From contig JADHWY010000001.1 in the NCBI GenBank assembly GCA_016783245.1, positions 1 to 38,006 of the forward strand: a stretch of DNA of 38,006 nt, given 5' to 3'. Position numbers and translations under genes: made by a program. The stretch is from Dehalococcoidales bacterium. Lineage in GTDB: Bacteria > Chloroflexota > Dehalococcoidia > Dehalococcoidales > BS750m-G39. The notes under the pieces were generated by a model. It ran no database searches. It was not told the origin of the DNA and was given only the letters and a program-made list of their open reading frames with translations. Of this stretch, positions 32,258-38,006 are shown piece after piece; position 1 is the first letter of the stretch; each line of letters starts with the position of its first letter.

Positions 32258-32335
32258 AAAATAACCTCTTGCCTGTGCTGGCAAGAGGTCCTGCTATTCA
32301 GGTTCCTTCATTTCCCTTGCCAGCCTCTCCGGACT
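32258..32335 (-). promoter_or_regulatory. PyrR-responsive leader: binding loop, antiterminator and hairpin over the ribosome site
   Basis: On the minus strand the segment 32335-32314 begins AGTCCGGAGAGGCTGGCAAG, a close match to the conserved PyrR-binding loop (consensus ARUCC-N-GNGAGGYU). Further down, ACCTCTTGCC (32289-32280) and GGCAAGAGGT (32273-32264) form a perfect 10-bp hairpin with a 6-base loop, followed by TATTTT and the ATG. The binding-loop piece GCTGGCAAG (32324-32316) is fully complementary to CTTGCCAGC (32285-32277), which overlaps the hairpin 5' arm. The helix can extend to about 12 bp with one G-U. This gives the three competing structures of a PyrR attenuator. The 3' hairpin arm includes the AGAGGT ribosome site. 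Confidence 0.88.
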
Positions 32336-32372
32336 AGCTTAAAGGTTTCTATTTGCTTCTATCTAGGAGGCT

Positions 32373-32402
32373 ATTATATCATATTAATATAAGCTATAGC
32401 AA
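32373..32402 (-). promoter_or_regulatory. Promoter of the pyrimidine operon
   Basis: On the minus strand TTGCTA (32397-32402), an 18-base spacer and a perfect TATAAT (32373-32378) lie about 115 bases upstream of pyrR. This leaves room for the PyrR-binding leader in the transcript. Confidence 0.75.
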
Positions 32403-32507
32403 ATAGCACCAAAGTAGATTTTTCTTTATAGCAAAGCTATTGACCGGTAGCTGGTTTGGAACTATATAATTTCTCAGGCAATTCTATTTTCTGGGAGGGA
32501 AGTGAAA

Positions 32508-33290
32508 ATGTCGCAAGAATTAAAGGAGAAGTTGAGGGCGGAAGGCTTGAATGAAGGGTTTGATTTTTTTGGTGTGGTTGATGCTGCCGAACTGGCAAAG
32601 GTCCCTTTCCCGCCACATCGGTGTCTGGACACACCCCAGGGATTCCTGCCCGAAGCCAAAAGCGTTGCTGTGTTTGGGATGCATGTCTGGGACCCATTAT
32701 TTAACGCGGTGATAACATCGGTGCTGCCTGACGGGGCTATCCCCTTCGATGATGTCCCTGGTTCTCAGTACTATAACCTCTACTATGAGCTTACAGAGGC
32801 GAGGGCGCACCGCGTGGCGCAGGTGCTGCGGGATGCTGGGTACAAGACGGTGGTGACGCACTTCGTCCATGCCAAGGCGGCAGCAACCATGGCTGGACTG
32901 GGCTGGATTGGTAAGCATACCCTATGTATTACTCCCCAGCTTGGTCCCCGGGTGCGATGGTGCTGTATAGTGACCGATGCTGTTCTGCCTTATGACGAAC
33001 CCTATACCAATGACCTTTGCCTTGGCTGTGATGACCTATGTATAAAAGCTTGTCCCACCAAGGCTATTATTCCTGGTTACTCCCAGGGTGTGGAGCCGGG
33101 GAAGAAGGTGGACTTCGAGAAGTGCATTGTTCCGCAGGAGATGCTGGCGGAACCCGATGAAGGCTGGCAGAAGTATGCCAAGAAGTACACCAGGCGCGGT
33201 TTCACCGAATGCTTGATATGTCATGATGCCTGCCCTGTGGGCAAGGAGGAGCATGAGCGGAGGCTCAAAGAGTATACCGCCAAACCGTGA
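32508..33290 (+). CDS. QueG-like (epoxyqueuosine reductase-related) iron-sulfur protein
   Basis: This 260-residue cytosolic protein resembles the core of QueG and related cobalamin/Fe-S reductases. The segment AGLGWIGKHTLCITPQLGPR (about 129-148) is characteristic of the family. Two ferredoxin-like cysteine groups follow: Cys171, Cys174, Cys178, Cys182 (CLGCDDLCIKACP) and Cys206 with Cys235, Cys238, Cys242 (CLICHDACP). It is shorter than QueG (about 350-380) and the first group has C-x2-C-x3-C instead of C-x2-C-x2-C. Queuosine synthesis is therefore not assured, and other QueG-like proteins of anaerobes have unknown substrates. The ATG at 32508 follows GGAGGG at 8 bases. Its stop is 2 bases from that of the convergent acr3. 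Confidence 0.75.
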   Translation: MSQELKEKLRAEGLNEGFDFFGVVDAAELAKVPFPPHRCLDTPQGFLPEAKSVAVFGMHVWDPLFNAVITSVLPDGAIPFDDVPGSQYYNLYYELTEARAHRVAQVLRDAGYKTVVTHFVHAKAAATMAGLGWIGKHTLCITPQLGPRVRWCCIVTDAVLPYDEPYTNDLCLGCDDLCIKACPTKAIIPGYSQGVEPGKKVDFEKCIVPQEMLAEPDEGWQKYAKKYTRRGFTECLICHDACPVGKEEHERRLKEYTAKP

Positions 33291-33292
33291 AG

Positions 33293-34375
33293 TTAATTGA
33301 CAGGCAGTTGCGTCTTATAGTTGAAAAAGCCTTTTGTCCTGCGGCAGAGCCATACCAGAAATAGCATAAATGGGACTTCTGTCAACACCCCAACCACGGT
33401 GGCGAGGGCGGCTCCGGAGGTTACGCCGAAGATAGTTATGGCTACCGCCACGGCTACCTCGAAGTGATTACTGCCGGCAATGAGGGCAGTGGGCGCCGCA
33501 TCCTCATAGGGAAGGTGCATGCGCTTGGACATGATGTAGGCGATGCCGAAAACGAGGAGGATATTGAGGAATATGGGGATGGCAATCATGCCTACTACTG
33601 CTGGCATCTCAATGATTATGCTGCCCTGCAGAGTGAACAATATCACCAGAGTGCCGAGAAGGGCAATTATTGATACCATGCGTAGTTTAGGAACTAACCT
33701 GGATTCAAACCACTCGGAGCCTCTTCGTGTAAGTGCCCAGCGTCGGGTAAGGTAGCCCAGAATAAGGGGAGTGCCGATATAGATTCCCACCGAAAAGGCT
33801 ATAGTTCTCCACGGTACTATAATCCCTGAAATACCAAGCAGCAACTGTGCCAGGGGGGCATAGAGGGCCACCATGGTTAGAGAGTTTACGGCGGTCATCA
33901 TCACCGTGTGTCCCATGTTTCCCCTTGCCAGGTGACTCCACATAAGGACCATAGCGGTGCAGGGGGCAACGCCGAGAAGGATTAGCCCTGCCTGATATGA
34001 CTGGGCCATTTCAGGAGACAGGTAGCCCTTGAAGACTATGGTCAGAAACACCATGCCAAGGAGAGCCATGGTGAAAGGCTTGATTGCCCAGTTAGCGATA
34101 AGCGTGGCTGCGATTGGCTTGGGGGTTTTGCCTGCCCTTAACACCTGGCCGAATGGTATCTGCACCATTATGGGATATATCATAAAGAATAGGCCGATAG
34201 CCACCGGAATGGACACGCCGGCATATGTTAGTTCGCCTAGAGCGGTGGAGAATTGGGGGAAAGCCCTTCCCATCCCTATCCCGGCGCCAATACCCAGCGC
34301 TACCCACAGGGTAAGATACTTCTCCCAGATTCCGAGTTTTCTTTCCTTGTTGTCCTCTGATTTAGTCTGCTCCAT
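33293..34375 (-). CDS. acr3: ACR3-family arsenite efflux permease
   Basis: This 360-residue protein has about ten membrane helices and exports arsenite. The conserved Cys139 in GVAPCTAMVLMWSHLARGN is the mark of the ACR3 family, and the late SNHFEVAVAVAI and LTEVPFML segments hold the conserved polar residues. ACR3 is unrelated to the ArsB permease. It lies 19 bases downstream of arsR on the same strand, forming a two-gene resistance operon. No arsenate reductase (arsC) or ArsA ATPase is present, so this operon handles arsenite only, unless a reductase lies elsewhere. Confidence 0.95.
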   Translation of the reverse strand: MEQTKSEDNKERKLGIWEKYLTLWVALGIGAGIGMGRAFPQFSTALGELTYAGVSIPVAIGLFFMIYPIMVQIPFGQVLRAGKTPKPIAATLIANWAIKPFTMALLGMVFLTIVFKGYLSPEMAQSYQAGLILLGVAPCTAMVLMWSHLARGNMGHTVMMTAVNSLTMVALYAPLAQLLLGISGIIVPWRTIAFSVGIYIGTPLILGYLTRRWALTRRGSEWFESRLVPKLRMVSIIALLGTLVILFTLQGSIIIEMPAVVGMIAIPIFLNILLVFGIAYIMSKRMHLPYEDAAPTALIAGSNHFEVAVAVAITIFGVTSGAALATVVGVLTEVPFMLFLVWLCRRTKGFFNYKTQLPVN

Positions 34376-34394
34376 AAATAGTGCCCTATCTATA

Positions 34395-34748
34395 TCAGCG
34401 ATTTTGCCCGCATCCAGGGCCTGTTCTTACGGCGTGTTTTAGCCTTTTCTTGTCTTGTTTTAAAACCTCGTCACTGAGGGGGGAATCTTTAAGCAGTTTG
34501 GCTAAAGACACGGCGTAACGATTTACTGTCTGCCGGTCCAGGGAATAGATTATCCATGCCCCGTCGCGTCTTGCTGTCAGGAAACCGGCATCCTGAAGGA
34601 TGCCGAGATTGCGCGATGCCCTGGATTGGGATATATCCAGAGCCTGCATAACCTCGCAGACACAACACTCCTTCTCCAGCAATACCTCCATAATCCTGAG
34701 CCTGGTTTCGTCGGAGAGTGCTCTTAGTGCCTTAATCAAGTCGTGCAT
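34395..34748 (-). CDS. arsR: ArsR-family arsenite-responsive repressor
   Basis: This 117-residue winged-helix protein has the arsenic-binding motif as ECCVCEVMQAL (Cys28, Cys29, Cys31), equal to the ELCVCDL site in helix alpha3 of E. coli ArsR. The recognition helix is SQSRASRNLGILQDAG. Arsenite binding to the cysteines would release it from DNA. The ATG at 34748 follows GGGAGGG at 5 bases; an upstream start at 34766 would lie in the operator region. It precedes acr3 and sits just downstream of a 20-bp palindrome and a strong promoter, so it should regulate itself and acr3. Confidence 0.93.
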   Translation of the reverse strand: MHDLIKALRALSDETRLRIMEVLLEKECCVCEVMQALDISQSRASRNLGILQDAGFLTARRDGAWIIYSLDRQTVNRYAVSLAKLLKDSPLSDEVLKQDKKRLKHAVRTGPGCGQNR

Positions 34749-34772
34749 GACTTCCCTCCCAATCATAAGCGC

Positions 34773-34792
34773 ATAAGCGCATATGCGCTTAT
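34773..34792 (-). promoter_or_regulatory. Probable ArsR operator, perfect 20-bp palindrome plus a third half-site
   Basis: ATAAGCGCATATGCGCTTAT is a perfect palindrome directly downstream of the arsR -10 box, so it covers the start of transcription. A further copy of the half-site ATAAGCGC is joined directly to it at 34765-34772, giving three half-sites, two of them in tandem. The position fits repression by a dimeric ArsR. Confidence 0.85.
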
Positions 34793-34821
34793 ATCATACT
34801 GTTTTTCCTTCCGCCTGTCAA
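34793..34821 (-). promoter_or_regulatory. arsR-acr3 promoter
   Basis: On the minus strand a perfect TTGACA (34816-34821), a 17-base spacer and TATGAT (34793-34798) lie 44 bases upstream of arsR. The palindromic operator abuts the -10 box on its downstream side. Confidence 0.85.
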
Positions 34822-34849
34822 TGCTTTATCACATCTCTGCGGATTCTCC

Positions 34850-34878
34850 TTTCAACTGAGCTGCGTCAATGTTATAAT
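34850..34878 (+). promoter_or_regulatory. Promoter of the helicase gene, almost no leader
   Basis: TTTCAA (34850-34855), a 17-base spacer and a perfect TATAAT (34873-34878). The -10 box ends 9 bases before the ATG at 34888, so the message would start only about 3 bases upstream of the start codon. Confidence 0.65.
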
Positions 34879-34887
34879 AGAAGGTGT

Positions 34888-37062
34888 ATGGATATTCTGG
34901 CTGAGCTTAACCCGGCGCAGCGGGAGGCGGTGGAGGCAATTGATGGTCCGGTGCTCATCCTAGCTGGTCCCGGCAGTGGTAAAACCAGGGTTATCACCCA
35001 CCGTATCGCCTATCTGATTAAGGTTTGTGGTGTAAGCCCGCGTTGCATTATTGCGGTTACCTTCACCAATAAGGCTGCCAAGGAGATGGAGGAGAGGCTT
35101 TCTCGTCTTGTTGGCAGCCGACTCAAGGATTTAACCCTGGGCACCTTTCATGCTATCTGTGCCCGCATTCTGCGCAGGGATGGTGGGGGAATTGGTGTTG
35201 ACCCTAGATTTGTCATCTATGATGAAGAAGACCAGATAAGCCTAATCAAGCGCAGTATTCAGGAGGTGGGGCTTGAATCTAAACAGTATGCCCCTCGGGC
35301 GATAGCCTCAGCCATAAGCGCAGCTAAGGTCAGGTTGATAATACCCAGAGACTATATTAAGCATAGTCGCAGCTATTTTGAGGAGGTGGTACAGCGGGTC
35401 TATGAGCGTTATCAGCAGCTGCTCACCGAAAGTAGTGCCCTGGACTTTGATGACCTGTTAATGAAGACGGTACTGCTCTTCAGAAACAGCCCTGAGGTGC
35501 TGGCTAAATACCAGGAGAGATATCATTATATTCAGGTAGATGAGTTTCAGGATACTAATCTGGTTCAGTATGAACTGGTAAGGCAGCTGGGGGGGAAGTA
35601 TGGCAACATCTGTGTCGTCGGTGACCCTGACCAGTCTATCTACTCCTGGCGATTTGCTGACCTGCGCAATATTCTTAGCTTTGAGAGGGACTATTCGGAG
35701 GCCAAAATTGTGTTGCTGGAGCAGAATTACCGCTCGACAAAGAAGATTCTGGAGACGGCATCCTCACTCATATCAGCCAATCAGCAGCATAAACCCAGGG
35801 AGCTGTGGACGGAGAATGAGGCGGGCGAGTTAATCACGGTGGTGGAAGCCTATACCGAGCAGGAGGAAGCCCAGTTTGTGGTTAATGAGATTGAGAGCCT
35901 GGTAAGTCAAAAGAAGGCTGGTCTGGGCGACTGTGCTGTAATGTATCGCACTAATGCCCAGTCAAGGGTTCTTGAAGAGGGGTTTGTTCGCTATGGAACC
36001 TCCTATAAACTGGTAGCGGGCACTCGTTTCTATGAGAGGCGGGAGGTCAAGGATATTATTGCCTACCTCAGGCTTATTCAGAATCCCCATGATACCGTTA
36101 GCCTGCTTCGAATAGTCAATGTCCCTCAGCGTGGCATTGGTCAGCAGACTCTAGTCAAATTATCCGGCTGGGCACAGTTGCTGGGAGTCTCTCAGTATGA
36201 GGCGTTGCATTCCATCAGTGAAACCAAGGACGATATGAAACCTCCGTTTAACCCTCGTATTACCAAGGTGTTGGTTGGCTTTATCAGCATGGTGGATGAG
36301 TTCACTGCCCAGAGTCGGAAGCTCAACCTGGTTGAGCTGTTCGATCTGGTGGTCGAGCGCTGTGGTTACGAGGAGTATATTCTAAACCAACCAGGTGGCG
36401 AGGAGCGTTGGGACAATATCCTCGAGCTTCGCACCCTGGTTCAGCAGTATAGCGATATGAAACCTCTCCAGGGCTTAGCCGACTTCCTGGAAGGGGTAAC
36501 CCTGGTTTCCGATGTAGATGGGCTTGATGAGAGTGTCGACGCGGTAACCCTGATTACCCTTCACCAGGCGAAGGGCCTGGAGTTTCCCGTGGTGTTTATC
36601 GTGGGCATGGAGGATGGAATCCTGCCTCATTTTAAATCACTTGATGACCCTGTCCAGATGGAGGAGGAACGGCGGCTATGTTATGTCGGCATCACCAGAG
36701 CCAAGCAGAGGGTGTATCTGGTTCATGCCTTCCGTCGCAGCCTGATGGGGAGCACCGTGGTCAATAAACCATCGCGCTTCTTAGGAGATATACCCGGGCA
36801 CCTGATTTCAGGTGGCGATTTGTGGCAGGGGGAGGAGAATCAGGCGGCGGCGACGATGTATTCCTGGGATAAGCCTTCGGCTCCACACCCCACCATCCAG
36901 AAACTGAGGACTGGCAGCCATGTACGCCATGCCGCATTTGGTGCAGGAGTGGTGGTAAGCTATCAGCCGATGGATGGCGACGCCGAGGTGGTGATTGCCT
37001 TCGACGAGGTGGGAATTAAGAAACTTTTGTTAAGCTTTGCCCACCTGGAGGAAGCGGATTAA
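34888..37062 (+). CDS. pcrA: UvrD/PcrA-type superfamily 1 DNA helicase
   Basis: This 724-residue 3'-5' DNA helicase acts in repair and replication restart. All core motifs are present: GPGSGKT (27-33), TFTNKAAKEMEERL (Ia), VDEFQDTNLVQYEL (II), GDPDQSIYSWR (III), EQNYRSTKKIL (IV), TLHQAKGLEFPVVFIVG (V) and YVGITRAKQRVYLVHA (VI). A C-terminal Tudor-like segment typical of PcrA starts GSHVRHAAFGAGVV. The ATG at 34888 was chosen; the frame is open back to 34783, but that stretch is the arsR operator and promoter region. PcrA and UvrD are hard to tell apart, and the Gram-positive-like length and tail favour PcrA. mutL follows with its own promoter. Confidence 0.95.
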   Translation: MDILAELNPAQREAVEAIDGPVLILAGPGSGKTRVITHRIAYLIKVCGVSPRCIIAVTFTNKAAKEMEERLSRLVGSRLKDLTLGTFHAICARILRRDGGGIGVDPRFVIYDEEDQISLIKRSIQEVGLESKQYAPRAIASAISAAKVRLIIPRDYIKHSRSYFEEVVQRVYERYQQLLTESSALDFDDLLMKTVLLFRNSPEVLAKYQERYHYIQVDEFQDTNLVQYELVRQLGGKYGNICVVGDPDQSIYSWRFADLRNILSFERDYSEAKIVLLEQNYRSTKKILETASSLISANQQHKPRELWTENEAGELITVVEAYTEQEEAQFVVNEIESLVSQKKAGLGDCAVMYRTNAQSRVLEEGFVRYGTSYKLVAGTRFYERREVKDIIAYLRLIQNPHDTVSLLRIVNVPQRGIGQQTLVKLSGWAQLLGVSQYEALHSISETKDDMKPPFNPRITKVLVGFISMVDEFTAQSRKLNLVELFDLVVERCGYEEYILNQPGGEERWDNILELRTLVQQYSDMKPLQGLADFLEGVTLVSDVDGLDESVDAVTLITLHQAKGLEFPVVFIVGMEDGILPHFKSLDDPVQMEEERRLCYVGITRAKQRVYLVHAFRRSLMGSTVVNKPSRFLGDIPGHLISGGDLWQGEENQAAATMYSWDKPSAPHPTIQKLRTGSHVRHAAFGAGVVVSYQPMDGDAEVVIAFDEVGIKKLLLSFAHLEEAD

Positions 37063-37068
37063 AGGCTA

Positions 37069-37097
37069 TTGACAAACTACACGGAAGCGTGTATTAT
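37069..37097 (+). promoter_or_regulatory. Promoter of mutL, almost no leader
   Basis: A perfect TTGACA (37069-37074), a 17-base spacer and TATTAT (37092-37097) begin 6 bases after the helicase stop codon. The ATG of mutL is 8 bases after the -10 box and has no purine-rich ribosome site, so the message is probably leaderless or nearly so. Confidence 0.75.
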
Positions 37098-37105
37098 TAA
37101 CTGGT

Positions 37106-38006
37106 ATGCCCATTAAAGTTTTAGACCCTAAACTGGTGTCCCGTATTGCTGCCGGGGAGGTGGTGGAGAGACCAGCCTCGGTGGTTAAGGAGCTGGTGGA
37201 GAACTCATTGGATGCCGGCGCCAGCCAGATTTCCATTGAGGCTAGGGGTGGTGGGGTAAGCCTGATAAGAGTGGTGGATAATGGGGCGGGAATCCCATCG
37301 GGAGAGGTGGAGCTTGCCTTCGACCGCTATGCTACCAGCAAGGTAGAAGGTCTTGATGACCTGGACTCTATTTCGACCCTCGGTTTTCGCGGTGAAGCCC
37401 TGCCCAGTATTGCTGCGGTAGCGGAGGTGGACATTGTTACCTGTGCTGCCCGTGAGACTACAGGTGCTCACCTCAGCTTGAGAGACGGAAGGGTGGTCGG
37501 TCGGGAGAGTGAGGGGCGCTCTCAGGGCACCACAGTTACCGTTAGGAATCTCTTCCGCAGGGTGCCGGCAAGGTTAAAATTCCTTAAGTCGCCAGCCACA
37601 GAGAATAGCCACATTGCCAATATAGTGACCCGATATGCCTTTGCCTTCCCCGAGGTTAAGTTTGTCCTGCTCATTGATGGCAGGGGGGCGCTTTCAACAC
37701 CGGGCAGTGGTCGGCTGATAGACAGCATAATTGAGGTCTACGGCTCAGAGGTAGCCCGGAATATGCTGGAGATTGAGAGGGGGAGGTGGGAGGGTAGGGC
37801 AGCAACCTCATCACTCCTGGTAATGGGAATGGTAGGCTCGCCGGCAATAGGGCGTGCCAGTCGGGATTACCTCAATCTCTTTGTCAATCATCGCTGGATA
37901 AACAGTCGGCTGTTAGCCTGGGCGGTGGAGGAGGCTTATCACGGGCTGCTGATGAAGGGGAAACACCCCGTTGCCGTTATTGATATCATTCTTCCTCCCC
38001 AAGAGG
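37106..38006 (+). CDS. mutL: DNA mismatch repair protein MutL, N-terminal part (cut by window edge)
   Basis: The first 300 codons of mutL are open to the end of the window. MutL couples MutS recognition to strand removal. The GHKL ATPase motifs are clear: VVKELVENSLDAGA with the catalytic Glu and Asn, VVDNGAGI, ATSKVEGLDDL and TLGFRGEALPSIA. The conserved RNLFRRVPARLKFLKS follows. The ATG at 37106 starts PIKVLDPKLVSRIAAGEVV, the usual MutL beginning. The C-terminal dimerisation and possible endonuclease domain lie outside, so its presence cannot be judged. It follows the helicase after 43 bases and has its own consensus promoter. Confidence 0.96.
   Translation, partial: MPIKVLDPKLVSRIAAGEVVERPASVVKELVENSLDAGASQISIEARGGGVSLIRVVDNGAGIPSGEVELAFDRYATSKVEGLDDLDSISTLGFRGEALPSIAAVAEVDIVTCAARETTGAHLSLRDGRVVGRESEGRSQGTTVTVRNLFRRVPARLKFLKSPATENSHIANIVTRYAFAFPEVKFVLLIDGRGALSTPGSGRLIDSIIEVYGSEVARNMLEIERGRWEGRAATSSLLVMGMVGSPAIGRASRDYLNLFVNHRWINSRLLAWAVEEAYHGLLMKGKHPVAVIDIILPPQE

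Noticed and set aside
34783-34887. 35-codon N-terminal extension of the helicase
   Set aside because: The stretch overlaps the arsR operator and promoter and the helicase's own -10 box. The translation is unlike any helicase N-terminus.

Overview
The window reads as a contiguous piece of a bacterial chromosome: 37 protein genes (one cut by the right edge), three tRNA genes (one cut by the left edge), and one possible gene remnant. No transposase, integrase, phage gene or CRISPR array was seen. Base composition looks moderately GC-rich, GTG and TTG starts are common, and genes are packed tightly. PyrR-type control of pyrimidine genes, a CsoR copper repressor, a diacylglyceryl transferase with a lipoprotein, and the lack of any outer-membrane gene suggest a monoderm lineage. 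My best guess is an uncultured anaerobic Chloroflexota of the Dehalococcoidia type. This rests on remembered family distributions (GYD, DUF2284, QueG-like Fe-S proteins), not on a marker gene.

Layout. 1-2.5 kb: tRNA-Arg, tRNA-His, an orphan Smr domain, a DUF89 phosphatase, a rhomboid protease and a GYD protein. 2.5-6.3 kb: folate block, with folP converging on a pabB-pabA-pabC operon. 6.5-13.2 kb: a glutaredoxin facing a long minus-strand copper cluster. In transcription order this is csoR, an RnfB-like Fe-S protein, an NfeD-like protein, lgt, a Met-rich PepSY-like lipoprotein, a 50-residue Cys protein, copA and a 51-residue YHS protein. A perfect 11-bp inverted repeat lies on the csoR promoter. 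13.5-17.3 kb: tRNA-Pro, def, a HAD phosphatase, a YggS/PLPBP protein, an Mrp-type ATPase and mobB. 17.4-21.7 kb: a double-parvulin foldase, then hom, thrC and folE.

21.7-32.4 kb: a minus-strand pyrimidine operon, pyrR-pyrB-pyrC-carA-[Cys-rich protein]-[EVE protein]-carB-pyrK, followed by DUF2284 and YjbQ genes. Its leader has a recognisable PyrR-binding loop, a competing antiterminator and a perfect 10-bp hairpin that contains the pyrR ribosome-binding site. pyrB carries a C-terminal PyrI-like zinc domain. Two small, unrelated genes and a hairpin-rich spacer split carA from carB. 32.5-38 kb: a QueG-like Fe-S protein, an arsR-acr3 arsenite operon behind a 20-bp palindrome, a PcrA/UvrD helicase and the first 300 codons of mutL.

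How it fits together. Folate synthesis is represented by folE, folP and pabABC. Pyrimidine synthesis is present up to dihydroorotate plus the PyrK electron-transfer subunit, but pyrD is not in view. Copper and arsenic each have a repressor, an operator and an exporter. The copper cluster is the most unusual part: it brings together a metal-binding lipoprotein, a diverged enzyme able to lipidate it, membrane and Fe-S proteins, and a Cu+ export ATPase.
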